A DNA stretch of 64,000 nt from Vampirovibrio chlorellavorus (GCA_001858525.1 LAPX01000019.1:44065-108064), one strand, 5' to 3'; shown: positions 17,729-25,936, numbered from the stretch's first letter. Numbers and translations: made by a program. The notes: generated by a model from the letters alone, not told the origin.

Positions 17729-19176
17729 GGCGCTGTTTGTCCTAAACGGGGAATAGCTTGTAAATCTTCCGGCAAAAGCCGAACCGAAGTCAGAGGGCGC
17801 TGAATCGAATCTTCCAGCATGCCCAATGCTTGTTGTGCTTGTGTTAAAGCATCAAGCTGATTAAGCTTGGCTGTCTGTAATTCGATTTCAGCCAACAGTA
17901 AGACCAAACGATCCAACTCTCCCACGGCTAACTGCTTTTGTAGGATCTGTCTTCGGTGGTCTTGTTGAGCAAGTAGGGTATCCGCCGCAGAGAGTTTTTC
18001 AAGCGCTCCTTCATAGGCCATATAGCCACGGTCCACTTCCGCAATGACTTGGGCTTGTAAGGCGGTAAACCTTGCCGCCACTTCACTTCGTCTTGCTAAT
18101 GCTTCTTTGACGGCTCCCTTGGTACTCAAGTGAGTCGGAAAAGCCAAGTCTAACGGGAGTGCCCAAAACTTTTGCCCCTGGTTCCATAAAAAGCCGGGAC
18201 CAATGCGAATGTCCGGATACCGTTGGCTGATCGCCAGTTTTAATGCCTCATGACTGGCTTGATACTCTTGAATCAAGGCTAAAATGTCCGCCCGTCCCAA
18301 AAGCGCTTCCCGGCGCAAAGCCATCCTGGAAATATCGAATAACGGTTGCCGATGGTCAAACCAGCTCGTCGTCAACGGCAATTCTTTCAGGGTATCCACC
18401 GGGATACCTACGGCCTGGGCAACCAAAGCCAGATTTTCCAGACGTTGCCGTTCCGCCTCCTGGATCTGAAGATGGATCTGCTCCAAGAGTATTTGCGTCT
18501 GCGTGGCTTCCAGGTGAGAGGATTCCCCCACGGCCACCCGATGTTGAATGCCCTTCAGGACATCTTGTTGATAGCTCTGTTGTTCCTTTAATACCTCTAA
18601 TCGCTCCAAAGCGCTGAGATAATTGACAAGACTACTCCGTAACCGGCTTCTGACCAGCCAAGCGACTTGACCAATCCGAGCCCGGCTGGCCTCAGACAAA
18701 GCTTTGGCCTGTTCAATGCGATAATGCCGCTTTCCGGCTGTTTCAATCACAAAGCCCGAGAACAGTTGAAGATACCAAGGGGTTAATTCGGGCGCTGGGT
18801 TGATGCTATAGCGTCCTTGACTCTGCAAGAGAGGATTGGGCCTTGAGCGGGCGTTCTCAATGCCGCCTAGTGTGGTTTTCCACTGGGCACGGGCTATATC
18901 CAGGTCTGGATGGTAATAAAATGCCGCCAATGTCAGGAGTTCCAAGTCCCATAAGCCTGGAGACCATTCAATCGTTTCCTGCTCCTGAACTTTCTTAACG
19001 TAGACCTTGAAGAGTGGGTCATTCAAGGTTCTGTTCTCGTATTCTAAGGCCGTCTCTGCTGGCGATAAGGTTTTCTCTGGAACCTTTGCAATGCTCGACA
19101 TAGCTGTAACCAGCAAACAAAGGGGGATTATGGCTATCTGTATTGTTAGAGCGCGGATGAGACGTGAGTTTTGCAT
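17725..19176 (-). CDS. Outer-membrane efflux channel (TolC/CusC family)
   Basis: This is a 483-residue outer-membrane factor with an N-terminal signal peptide (residues 1-30), then two repeats of long amphipathic helices (for example RLEVLKEQQSYQQDVLKGI and AQVIAEVDRGYMAYEGALEK) that build the periplasmic tunnel. It is first in the minus-strand pump operon. The 150-base gap to the divergent response-regulator gene holds the shared promoter region. Confidence 0.88.
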   Translation of the reverse strand: MQNSRLIRALTIQIAIIPLCLLVTAMSSIAKVPEKTLSPAETALEYENRTLNDPLFKVYVKKVQEQETIEWSPGLWDLELLTLAAFYYHPDLDIARAQWKTTLGGIENARSRPNPLLQSQGRYSINPAPELTPWYLQLFSGFVIETAGKRHYRIEQAKALSEASRARIGQVAWLVRSRLRSSLVNYLSALERLEVLKEQQSYQQDVLKGIQHRVAVGESSHLEATQTQILLEQIHLQIQEAERQRLENLALVAQAVGIPVDTLKELPLTTSWFDHRQPLFDISRMALRREALLGRADILALIQEYQASHEALKLAISQRYPDIRIGPGFLWNQGQKFWALPLDLAFPTHLSTKGAVKEALARRSEVAARFTALQAQVIAEVDRGYMAYEGALEKLSAADTLLAQQDHRRQILQKQLAVGELDRLVLLLAEIELQTAKLNQLDALTQAQQALGMLEDSIQRPLTSVRLLPEDLQAIPRLGQTAP

Positions 19177-19247
19177 AATGGGACCCGAAACAACTCCAAT
19201 TCTGGTGATATGTATTCTGATGGCTCATCCATCTTAAAGATAGAAGC

Positions 19248-19264
19248 TGACAGTAACTTGACAG
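19248..19264 (+). promoter_or_regulatory. Tandem TGACAG repeat overlapping a -35 element
   Basis: TGACAG occurs at 19248-19253 and 19259-19264, exactly 11 bases apart, the spacing favoured by OmpR-family regulators. The second copy overlaps TTGACA (19258-19263), a consensus -35 for the response-regulator gene. No strong -10 follows at the normal distance, which fits an activated promoter. Autoregulation and control of the divergent pump operon are inferred. Confidence 0.45.
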
Positions 19265-19326
19265 ACGAGAAGGGGTGGATTTTGCTAGCATGTCATTAGG
19301 TAACTGTTGAGGAGAATCAACCCTTC

Positions 19327-20001
19327 GTGCGTGTTCTTTTGGCAGAAGATGATACCGTTCTGGCGGATGGCATTATACAGGCGCTGAGACAAAGCGGCTA
19401 CGTGGTTGATCATGCTGAAAGCGGGCCGGATGCGGAGCATTTGCTTTCCTGTACCCAATATGACACAGCAATCCTGGACCTTGGCTTGCCGGATCAGGAC
19501 GGATTAGAAGTATTGAAGCAGGTTCGGGCCAAGAAGAACTCCGTTCCGATTCTGATCCTGACGGCTAGGGATACCCTGGAAGATCGGGTGCAGGGGCTGG
19601 ACTTGGGAGCGGATGACTATTTAACCAAGCCTTTTAAGCTCCAGGAACTGGAAGCGCGAATCAGGGCATTGATCCGCCGGAAACATTTTTCCACCGAAAC
19701 CGAAATCAAGCTGGGCGTGATGCGCTTTGATCCGAATGGACGCCGGGTATATATCAACCAGCAACCGCTTGAGCTATCCTCCCGTGAAACGGACGTTTTG
19801 GAATTGCTGCTGATGAATGCGGGAAAAGTTGTCAGTAAGGCCAAATTTATTGAGCATCTTTGCGGTTGGCAAGAGGAATTGACCACTAACGCCGTTGAAG
19901 TCTATCTGTCCCGTGTCCGGCGAAAGCTAGAGCCCTTCGGTCTTTCACTTCGGGCCATACGAGGGATTGGCTATATTTTGGAGGTGGCACCTGAACCATG
20001 A
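19327..20001 (+). CDS. OmpR-family response regulator
   Basis: This 224-residue protein has a receiver domain (residues 1-115) with the acidic pocket AEDD, phospho-acceptor D51 in LDLGLPD, and K101 in DYLTKPF. A winged-helix DNA-binding domain follows (about 127-222: LSSRETDVLELLLMNAGKVV, then NAVEVYLSRVRRKL). The start is GTG 19327 with GGAG about 12 bases upstream. It ends in an ATGA overlap with the kinase gene. Divergent from the RND operon, it probably senses the exported metal through its partner kinase, like CusR or CzcR. Confidence 0.93.
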   Translation: MRVLLAEDDTVLADGIIQALRQSGYVVDHAESGPDAEHLLSCTQYDTAILDLGLPDQDGLEVLKQVRAKKNSVPILILTARDTLEDRVQGLDLGADDYLTKPFKLQELEARIRALIRRKHFSTETEIKLGVMRFDPNGRRVYINQQPLELSSRETDVLELLLMNAGKVVSKAKFIEHLCGWQEELTTNAVEVYLSRVRRKLEPFGLSLRAIRGIGYILEVAPEP

Positions 20002-21380
20002 GTATGAATAGCCGCCAAAAATCCATCCGCACACAGTTGTTGCTCTGGCTGTTGATTCCGATTCTTTGCATCATTATTCTCAGTATTTTTTCCAGTTATT
20101 ATTTGGCTTCCCATTTTGCAGACATCGCTTTTGATACCGAATTGGAGGAAAACGCTAAAGGTTTGGCGGGTCATGTGGTTTACAAGAATGATCAATGGAC
20201 CTTGGCTTCTCCTCAACTGTCCCGTGAATCCTATAGTCACAATTCCCAAGACAAAGTTTATTTTTTGATTACCGGTCCAAAAGAAGAGTTCATTGGCGGG
20301 GAAGCGTTACTGGGCCTGCCCATCCCTTCAGCAAAGTATCCAGCCTTTTCGGATAAGCGTATGCATGGTGAGCCTGTCCGTGTTGTGACGCTCAAAATAC
20401 CACTCAAGCATGATCAGCATCAGTCGTTCATGCTGATCCAATTGGCTGAAACCTTGAAAGAACGTTCCATCCTAGCGAATCAGGTTTTAATCACAACCAT
20501 TGCCCATCAATTGTTTTTGGCTTTGTTGGCAACCGTTTTTGTCTGGTTGGGCGTGACACGCGGGTTAATTCCCTTGGAGCGCCTGAGGCAGGAGCTTGCA
20601 AAGAGAACCCCGAACGATTTAAAAAGCCTCCAAGACGAATATATTCCACAAGAAGTGAGGCCGTTGACAGGCACCATCAACGCCTTGATGAAACGGGTTT
20701 CTGGATATATTGAATCCCAAAAACGATTTACTGCGAACGCTGCTCATCAGTTACGCACACCCTTAGCCGGTCTTCAGACGCAACTAGAAGTCGCCTTGCG
20801 TCAAACCGATCCGGCTTTGAAACAACACGCGCTGGAACAAATGCAAGTCAGTCTGGATCGTTCGATCCATCTATCTCAACAGCTTCTTTCATTGGCAAAG
20901 GCTGAGCCAAGCGCATTGGAAACCGGGGCTTTTACATCCGTCAATCTGACCGAAGTGACTCAAGAAGTCGTGGCCTTCTTTGTTCCGCAAGCGCTCAAAA
21001 AAGAAATCGACTTTGGGTATGAAGGACCGGAAACACCCATTATCCTTCAAGGACATGAAAACCACTTGTGGGATCTGTTGTCGAATCTTATTGATAATGC
21101 GCTTCTCTATACCCCCGTTGGTGGCCAAGTGACAGTCCGTTTATCTGAAGAGCCTCAAATTACTTTTAGCGTGGAAGACTCTGGCCCCGGTATTCCTGAG
21201 TCGGAAAAAGAAAAGGTATTTGAACGATTTTACCGGCTGGGCGGCAACAACATTCCCGGAAGTGGATTAGGTTTGTCGATTGTGCGGGATATTGCTCAAA
21301 CACATCAAGCACAAGTCACCATCCACGAAGGGATCCAGGGGCGGGGAGCTTTGATCCGGGTCAGCTTTTCTTCGTTGTAA
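19998..21380 (+). CDS. Sensor histidine kinase (TctE/QseC-like)
   Basis: This is a 460-residue inner-membrane kinase. A first membrane segment (about 13-36) and a second (about 168-190) bracket a periplasmic sensor loop of about 130 residues with several His residues (YSHNSQD, LKHDQHQS). The H-box ANAAHQLRTPL carries H250. N-box (LLSNLIDNALLYTP), G1 (VEDSGPGIP) and G2 (GSGLGLSIV) follow. It phosphorylates the regulator encoded by the overlapping upstream gene. The His-rich loop is consistent with metal sensing but does not prove it. Confidence 0.93.
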   Translation: MSMNSRQKSIRTQLLLWLLIPILCIIILSIFSSYYLASHFADIAFDTELEENAKGLAGHVVYKNDQWTLASPQLSRESYSHNSQDKVYFLITGPKEEFIGGEALLGLPIPSAKYPAFSDKRMHGEPVRVVTLKIPLKHDQHQSFMLIQLAETLKERSILANQVLITTIAHQLFLALLATVFVWLGVTRGLIPLERLRQELAKRTPNDLKSLQDEYIPQEVRPLTGTINALMKRVSGYIESQKRFTANAAHQLRTPLAGLQTQLEVALRQTDPALKQHALEQMQVSLDRSIHLSQQLLSLAKAEPSALETGAFTSVNLTEVTQEVVAFFVPQALKKEIDFGYEGPETPIILQGHENHLWDLLSNLIDNALLYTPVGGQVTVRLSEEPQITFSVEDSGPGIPESEKEKVFERFYRLGGNNIPGSGLGLSIVRDIAQTHQAQVTIHEGIQGRGALIRVSFSSL

Positions 21381-21420
21381 AGGACTGACACCATTGTCGA
21401 CGAGGGATAGAGACTAAAGG

Positions 21421-21452
21421 CTTTGGTCTGCGTCCCGGAAATCCTACCAAAG
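21421..21452. terminator. Possible hairpin between convergent genes
   Basis: CTTTGGT (21421-21427) pairs with ACCAAAG (21446-21452) over an 18-base loop, between the ends of the convergent kinase and hipA genes. There is no clear T-run, so a terminator is only a possibility. Confidence 0.25.
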
Positions 21453-21490
21453 ATAATGAGAAAATCGCGGGAGAATCAATGAATGACTTT

Positions 21491-22738
21491 TTAAATTTTC
21501 AATGTCCTCTTCAGGTCCTCATGCTCAAACGCACTTTCCATGCGCTTGATTTCGGCAGAACGAAGGCCAAATTTCTCAGCCACTAAAGACCAAGTTGAGG
21601 TTACTGCTGCGACTTCCCGGATAATGGTTTTTGCAGCACCCTGTGACAGATTGAAATATTCGGCAACTGATAAAGCCAGCTCGATATCGCAAGTGGCTTC
21701 ATCCAGACTGATATTAGTAGTTAGAATCCGGGGCCGCACATCCACAGGCGTTGGATTTAAGTCATAGACTGGTGAGAGTACCCATCCATCTTGTCCCTGC
21801 CAGAGAAACCCATGATTACGAAGATGATCATCAACGTTGGAAATTAATACATTGAAAACCATCCGGCGGTATAATTCCTGAGCATCAGCTTTGCATTGCG
21901 CCCCATATTGAGTAAGTACATCCACTATTTCTGGATAACTACCGCGCTCTCCGTCTTTCAGGCCCATCAAAGACATGGCGGACAGAAATGGAATCCTTAT
22001 ATTTTCAGAGCGATCAAACCGATAAGAGAGCAATACCGGTTTCCCAGCCACAGTTTCCAATCTGGTTTGGGGCGTATTCAACCCTGCTTGTCGGGCCAGC
22101 TCCAAGGCAATGAATTCCCAGGTTTCCAGGCTGTAATCATCGGTTTCCTTGGGAAACTTGGCGACCACAAGCTGTCCTTGAAGATCTTGTACTGATGCCT
22201 TAGGACGAGCTCCGCCCAACGAAGAGCCTGGTGCAAAGATAAGCTGAAGATCTTCAGCCGTTTCCTCATCGCGCAGGAATCGCTCGGTAATGCCCAGCAA
22301 TTCTCCCAAGGCGATAATTTGCGGTACGCCTTTAGGTGATTGAAATTCAGGTTCTCCAAGCTGCCGGAACCGCAAGGCTCCACTTCGGGAGCTATCTGAG
22401 ACACCCAGCAGGTAATCCGCTTCCATCAGAGTTCGGATAGCCCGCCCTTCCTGTTCTGCAAGTCGTCTTTCGGCTCGCTGCATCAGTCGTCTACCCCATG
22501 TGTCCGGGGCTGAATCGCCAATGGAACCAAACATGGGCATCCCACCCGTAGGAGCAAAAGCTCCCGGTGTAAGCCTGAGTGCAGGCTCTAACGAAAACCG
22601 GATAGCTTTATCGTTCAGCCAATCTGGATGGTACTCGAAGCTGAGGGCTTCTCCACCACTACGGGCATGACGATAAAGCGTTCCCACCCGTTTTTGTCCC
22701 CAGGCAAAATCGATATGGACTTCGATACTATTGCTCAT
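21491..22738 (-). CDS. hipA: HipA-family kinase toxin (second module, intact)
   Basis: This is a 415-residue serine/threonine kinase of the HipA family. Visible are the N-terminal subdomain (WGQKRVGTLYRHARSGGEALSF), the P-loop SSLGGARPKA, an ERF/YRFDR-type strand, the catalytic NVDDHLRNHGF and the metal-binding VYDLNP. HipA kinases phosphorylate aminoacyl-tRNA synthetases and halt growth. The target here is unknown. No frameshift is present, unlike the hipA at 12073. The start overlaps hipB by 11 bases, the canonical order. Confidence 0.92.
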   Translation of the reverse strand: MSNSIEVHIDFAWGQKRVGTLYRHARSGGEALSFEYHPDWLNDKAIRFSLEPALRLTPGAFAPTGGMPMFGSIGDSAPDTWGRRLMQRAERRLAEQEGRAIRTLMEADYLLGVSDSSRSGALRFRQLGEPEFQSPKGVPQIIALGELLGITERFLRDEETAEDLQLIFAPGSSLGGARPKASVQDLQGQLVVAKFPKETDDYSLETWEFIALELARQAGLNTPQTRLETVAGKPVLLSYRFDRSENIRIPFLSAMSLMGLKDGERGSYPEIVDVLTQYGAQCKADAQELYRRMVFNVLISNVDDHLRNHGFLWQGQDGWVLSPVYDLNPTPVDVRPRILTTNISLDEATCDIELALSVAEYFNLSQGAAKTIIREVAAVTSTWSLVAEKFGLRSAEIKRMESAFEHEDLKRTLKI

Positions 22739-23066
22739 GACTCTTATCTCGTTGAGTTCGGCGCATACGCACCCGTTGAGGCAATTTTTCAGAAGCCAGC
22801 GCCATTCCTAACTTGTCCTTGGACGGACTTGCCAACTCGCTAAGCCCCTCCAGCAGTCCCAAAGCTTGCAGAACCGATGCATAGATACCTATGCTTACAC
22901 TGTAATCTCCTGCCTCAATTCGTCTCAGAGTAGGACGGCTAGTAAAAGCCCGTTCAGCAACCACTTCAGCGGGTAGTCCGCTGCGACGGCGTGCATCGCG
23001 GATATCCTCCCCAAGCTGCTTGAGTGCTCGACGAACGGTCAAGGGAGGGCGATGTGGGGTTGGCAT
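22728..23066 (-). CDS. hipB: HipB-like antitoxin/repressor
   Basis: This 112-residue protein has a helix-turn-helix (about 15-70: LGEDIRDARRRSGLPAEVVA, then SRPTLRRIEAGD) and a basic C-terminus (RVRMRRTQRDK). It would neutralise HipA and repress hipBA. ATG 23066 has AAGG eight bases upstream. The short palindrome GTGT-A-ACAC just upstream (23100-23108) is a weak operator candidate. Confidence 0.88.
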   Translation of the reverse strand: MPTPHRPPLTVRRALKQLGEDIRDARRRSGLPAEVVAERAFTSRPTLRRIEAGDYSVSIGIYASVLQALGLLEGLSELASPSKDKLGMALASEKLPQRVRMRRTQRDKSHEQ

Positions 23067-23118
23067 AATGGAGCCTTTGTGTTCCGTTATCTGTGCTTAG
23101 TGTAACACGTAGTTTCCA

Positions 23119-23418
23119 TTATTCAAGATGTGTAGTCTCTATAACTTCAATTACCCGTAGGAGTTGCTTGCCTGGTTCAGTTTCAAAAAACTCTACTGCA
23201 TTGTTACGAAGACGATAACAATAACAAATGGTGTGTTTGGGACTACTATTTACCGCGTACCGTCCTTTTTTTGCTACTTTTGCCTACTTCAGGCAAGGCC
23301 GATAAGGGGGCCAGACTCCCTAAAATACATTTAATGCTGCATTTGGGTATTCGCGCATAATATACTGGCCAGCCAACTCAAAATTTGGGAAAAAGGAACG
23401 CCTTCAGCGACTTTTCAT
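23119..23418 (-). pseudogene. ParE/RelE-like toxin, degenerate
   Basis: ATG 23418 overlaps the antitoxin stop as ATGA, the usual coupling, but codon 5 is TGA (23404-23406). The same frame then reads FELAGQYIMREYPNAALNVF before another stop. A neighbouring frame continues SALPEVGK, KHTICYCYRLRNNAVEFF and ends at TAA 23119-23121. These pieces match the layout of ParE-type plasmid-stabilisation toxins (helix hairpin YI..PNAAL.VF, then LPE.GK, then YRLRNNAVEFF), total 100 codons. At least one nonsense and one frameshift break it. The antitoxin just upstream is open. Confidence 0.65.
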
Positions 23419-23666
23419 TGAGTCCACTTGGCTATCGCTGCCTGAATTTCATTATCTGTTGCAAAATTTCCCGCTTTGGCAGCCTCAATCCCTTTTTCGA
23501 TCTGGCGCTGTTGCCCGTGATAGAGCTCAAGATAGTTATTAATAGCTTCATTAAGGATATAAGAGAGGTCTCGATCCATGTCTAGCGCTATTTGATCCAA
23601 CGTTTCCCGTTTCTGTTGTTCAGTTTTAAAAGTGATTGAGACCAACGGCTCTCCATTGACAGACAT
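23415..23666 (-). CDS. Ribbon-helix-helix antitoxin (CopG/ParD-like)
   Basis: This 83-residue protein has a ribbon-helix-helix N-terminus (LVSITFKTEQQKRETLDQIA, then RDLSYILNEAINNYL) and a helical tail containing GIEAAKAGNFATDNEIQAAI, typical of antitoxins that cap ParE/RelE toxins. GGAGG lies seven bases before ATG 23666. Its toxin gene immediately downstream is degenerate, leaving a solitary antitoxin. Confidence 0.85.
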   Translation of the reverse strand: MSVNGEPLVSITFKTEQQKRETLDQIALDMDRDLSYILNEAINNYLELYHGQQRQIEKGIEAAKAGNFATDNEIQAAIAKWTQ

Positions 23667-23816
23667 TTATCAGCCTCCAAACTAATCACTTCAATTATCT
23701 TGCAATCTAAGACGGCAGCTTTCAACCCTTTCAAAAATGGTCTTTGTTTGGAGGCGCAGATACGCCTATCAAAAAGCGCTTTCTGACAATTTCCTCTATT
23801 TTGAAACTAATGTGCT

Positions 23817-23942
23817 TTAAAAAAACTCCATTGGCATCTGTGATTCCCGGTCGGCTCGACTGGCGGCCTCCAGAAAAGCGTTGCTTTCACAGGCGGTGAT
23901 GTAGAGGCGCTGGCCGTTTGCATCAGAAAGAGAGGCGTTCAT
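23817..23942 (-). pseudogene. Remnant of a tyrosine recombinase N-terminus
   Basis: A 41-codon frame from ATG 23942 contains RLYITACESNAFLEAASRAD followed by RESQM. This resembles the N-terminal helices of phage or plasmid integrases (pattern YLT..E...FL.AA..A.RE), where the catalytic domain would follow. Here it stops after MPMEFF. No ribosome site is seen. It lies directly downstream of mazF. I take it as a truncated integrase left by a mobile element. The match is to a general pattern, so confidence is modest. Confidence 0.45.
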
Positions 23943-23943
23943 A

Positions 23944-24294
23944 TTAGGGCGTGGGAGGCAGGAGTTTTTCCAAAGCAAGTGTCACTTGTTTCCGGTCTTT
24001 CTTGTTGAGAGTCCCCAATGTTTTCAGAATGAACCGATGATCCAAGGTAAACAGTTTCATTCTGACAATAGAAGGTGAGGGTAAACCCGCAGCTGTGAGA
24101 TCAGAAATAGAAACATCCAGGGGCCAGGATGAGTTTTTGGCGCTGGTAATCATTGCCAGTACACTGTGTCCGGACTGTAGCCCAAAGTCCACTTGAGACA
24201 AGACCAGCGCCGGGCGCTTTTTGGTTTGGGCTTTGTCTGTGAAGGGAAAAGGAACGCTTACCACATCAAAGGGTTGGAAGTCAGAGGTTTCCAT
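23944..24294 (-). CDS. mazF: MazF/PemK-family endoribonuclease toxin
   Basis: This is a 116-residue toxin. I place the start at ATG 24294 (METSDFQPFDVVSV) because a perfect AGGAGG lies seven bases upstream. A longer frame from 24327 would run deep into mazE. The SH3-like PemK/MazF fold is indicated by DVVSVPFPFTD, KRPALVLSQ, SAKNSSWPLDV and the C-terminal KKDRKQVTLALEKLL. MazF cleaves single-stranded RNA at short motifs. The frame is intact and overlaps its antitoxin gene by 14 bases. Confidence 0.88.
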   Translation of the reverse strand: METSDFQPFDVVSVPFPFTDKAQTKKRPALVLSQVDFGLQSGHSVLAMITSAKNSSWPLDVSISDLTAAGLPSPSIVRMKLFTLDHRFILKTLGTLNKKDRKQVTLALEKLLPPTP

Positions 24295-24505
24295 AAGCCT
24301 CCTCGTCATGCTCAGATCCCCATTCATCGAGTGTGCCGGATAAGGCGGTGGTGTATTCTAAATCCAAAGGTGCAGCCTTTCTTACGATGACCTGGCCGTT
24401 TTGAATGTCAAAGATGACTGCATCTCCTTGTTTTAAGCCGAGATGTTCTCTAATGGCGGTGGGAATGGTGGTCTGATACTTGGACGTAAGGCGGGAGGGC
24501 TTCAT
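24281..24505 (-). CDS. mazE: MazE/AbrB-family antitoxin
   Basis: This 74-residue protein has an N-terminal swapped-hairpin AbrB DNA-binding domain (SRLTSKYQTTIPTAIREHLG, then GDAVIFDI, VIVRKA) and an acidic C-terminal tail (DEWGSEHDEEAYGNL) that would occupy the toxin. AGGAG lies before ATG 24505, embedded next to the operator repeat. It is first in the mazEF operon and presumably autorepressed. Confidence 0.9.
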   Translation of the reverse strand: MKPSRLTSKYQTTIPTAIREHLGLKQGDAVIFDIQNGQVIVRKAAPLDLEYTTALSGTLDEWGSEHDEEAYGNL

Positions 24506-24518
24506 TGCAGAATCTCCT

Positions 24519-24558
24519 GTAATAGCGTATTACTTATTTCATGGTAATACCCCATTAC
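24519..24558. promoter_or_regulatory. MazE operator pair
   Basis: Two sites of the form GTAAT-N5-ATTAC lie at 24519-24533 and 24544-24558, start to start 25 bases, directly upstream of the mazE ribosome site. Identical arms and spacing in both copies make chance unlikely. AbrB-type antitoxins bind such dyads in their own promoters. Confidence 0.7.
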
Positions 24559-24960
24559 TATTCTTTCAACCCCATTAGAGGAAATGGATTATTTGGAGCT
24601 ATTCTCGATGATTTGTTGTTCTAATAAGGCGATGGTCTTGACCCGAAAGGCGTATCAGTTCAAGTGAGAAAAAGGGGAGTTAAATAGCCTGGTGCGCCAG
24701 GCTATTTGGGACGGTGAAGGAATGAGGGCCTGTAAATTCCTGGAACCAGGCATGTCGGTATATTTTGCAGCCTTTTTAGTCATGGTAAAGGCCTCTACAT
24801 TTGTTTGCTAAAAAGAAACATTTGTAGCTTGTTTTACATTGAGTGCGATGAAAACGGTAATCTAAAAGTGAGCCATTTTTGAGCAAAGGGGATCTAAATT
24901 AAGGCCCCAGTCACGCCAGTAAGACTTTCGATAGATACAGGAAAGCCTTATAATGGTGTT
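24559..24960. other. Non-coding gap between MazEF and MNT-HEPN modules
   Basis: I see no gene in these 400 bases. The only notable structure is the perfect hairpin at 24682-24707. The divergent promoters for mazEF (minus) and the MNT gene (plus) must flank it. Confidence 0.6.
24682..24707. repeat. Perfect 11-base-pair hairpin
   Basis: AAATAGCCTGG and CCAGGCTATTT pair perfectly around a TGCG loop. No T-run follows directly on the plus strand. On the minus strand T5 comes only after nine bases. It could be an attenuator, a weak terminator or a mobile-element footprint. Confidence 0.5.
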
Positions 24961-25299
24961 ATGACTATCCCATTTGAAGACATTCAGGCCATAGCCGGAC
25001 AGATTGCTGAAGAGTTTAAACCAAGCAAAATCTATCTCTTTGGCTCATACGCCTACGGACATCCCACCGACGAGAGTGATTTAGACTTGCTCGTGGTGAT
25101 GAATGCGCCAGATGCTTCAAAACCAGCCTTTTATGCGGCCTCTAAAATCCGCCGTAACTTGCCCAAGCATATTCCTATTGATGTTGTAGTCCGGGAACCG
25201 GCTGACTTTGAGGCCAGAGTCCAGGGCTTTGATGGCTTTTTGTCTACCATTGCTGATGAAGGTGTTCTGCTTTATAGCGATGAGGCTCAGTCGGCGTGA
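24961..25299 (+). CDS. mntA: MNT-type nucleotidyltransferase antitoxin
   Basis: This 112-residue minimal nucleotidyltransferase has the signature GSYAYG-HPTDESDLD (G28-S29 with D40 and D42) of MNT proteins. In MNT-HEPN modules it acts as antitoxin, adding AMP groups to the HEPN RNase. The gene ends in an ATGA-like overlap (25296-25299; start of HEPN inside its last codons). The frame is intact although the HEPN partner has a stop codon. Confidence 0.85.
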   Translation: MTIPFEDIQAIAGQIAEEFKPSKIYLFGSYAYGHPTDESDLDLLVVMNAPDASKPAFYAASKIRRNLPKHIPIDVVVREPADFEARVQGFDGFLSTIADEGVLLYSDEAQSA

Positions 25300-25670
25300 A
25301 TCCATTGGTAGGGGAATGGGTGGATAAAGCCCGAAAAGACTGGGTTTCTCTAGAGATTTTGCTTGAAACACGGAACTCGGATACCGCTGAAACGGTTTGC
25401 TTTCTGGCACAGCAGTGCATAGAAAAGCTAATGAAGGGTCTATTGGTTCAAAAGAAAATCCGCCCACCGAAGAGCCACAATTTGATTGAGCTTCAGTTTT
25501 TGTTAGAGTCTCATTACCCCATCAGTGCTGAGGAAGAGCTAGAAGAGTTGAGCATATGGGCTGTAGAAGCTTGCTAACCTGGTGTTATCCCCACGTGGGA
25601 GCAAGCTTGTTCTGCCGCTGAAAGCTGTCGAAAGCTGCGTACAGCGCTTTTACCGCGTTTTGAAGTATAA
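25296..25670 (+). pseudogene. hepT: HEPN-family RNase toxin with premature stop
   Basis: The open part (25296-25577, 93 residues) carries the HEPN helices and the catalytic RX4H motif (R56, H61 in KIRPPKSHNL). It ends IWAVEAC then TAA at 25575-25577. Reading on in the same frame gives PGVIPTWEQACSAAESCRKL, RTALLPRFEV and stop at 25668-25670. This is the expected last helix of the family (family pattern A-R-Y-P-G at the junction; here A-C-stop-P-G). One nonsense mutation (TAC or TAT to TAA) therefore removes the final 30 residues or so. The catalytic residues remain, so partial activity cannot be ruled out. Confidence 0.8.
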
Positions 25671-25936
25671 CGTAAGACTTTCTTCTATAGACCGATTTTA
25701 AGATGGCAATGTTGGATAAGGGGCTATCTAGGTTGGGTATGGGGCAATCGCTGCTCAGTAATGGTACCAGTAAGCTCTTACATGGCGCTTGCATTGATAG
25801 GCCTTACAAGAAGGGTATACCCCATGAGCTATTTGTAGGACCACCCGGGCTCCACAAGTAAGTCTGTATAACTTGGATTGCCAATAGGCTAGGTTGCCTG
25901 GATCGGTTTAAAAGATGCAAGCCCATGGGTGCAAAT
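25671..25936. other. Non-coding gap before repeat A
   Basis: I see no gene or clear signal in this stretch between the broken HEPN gene and the direct repeat that precedes the arsenic operon. Confidence 0.5.
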
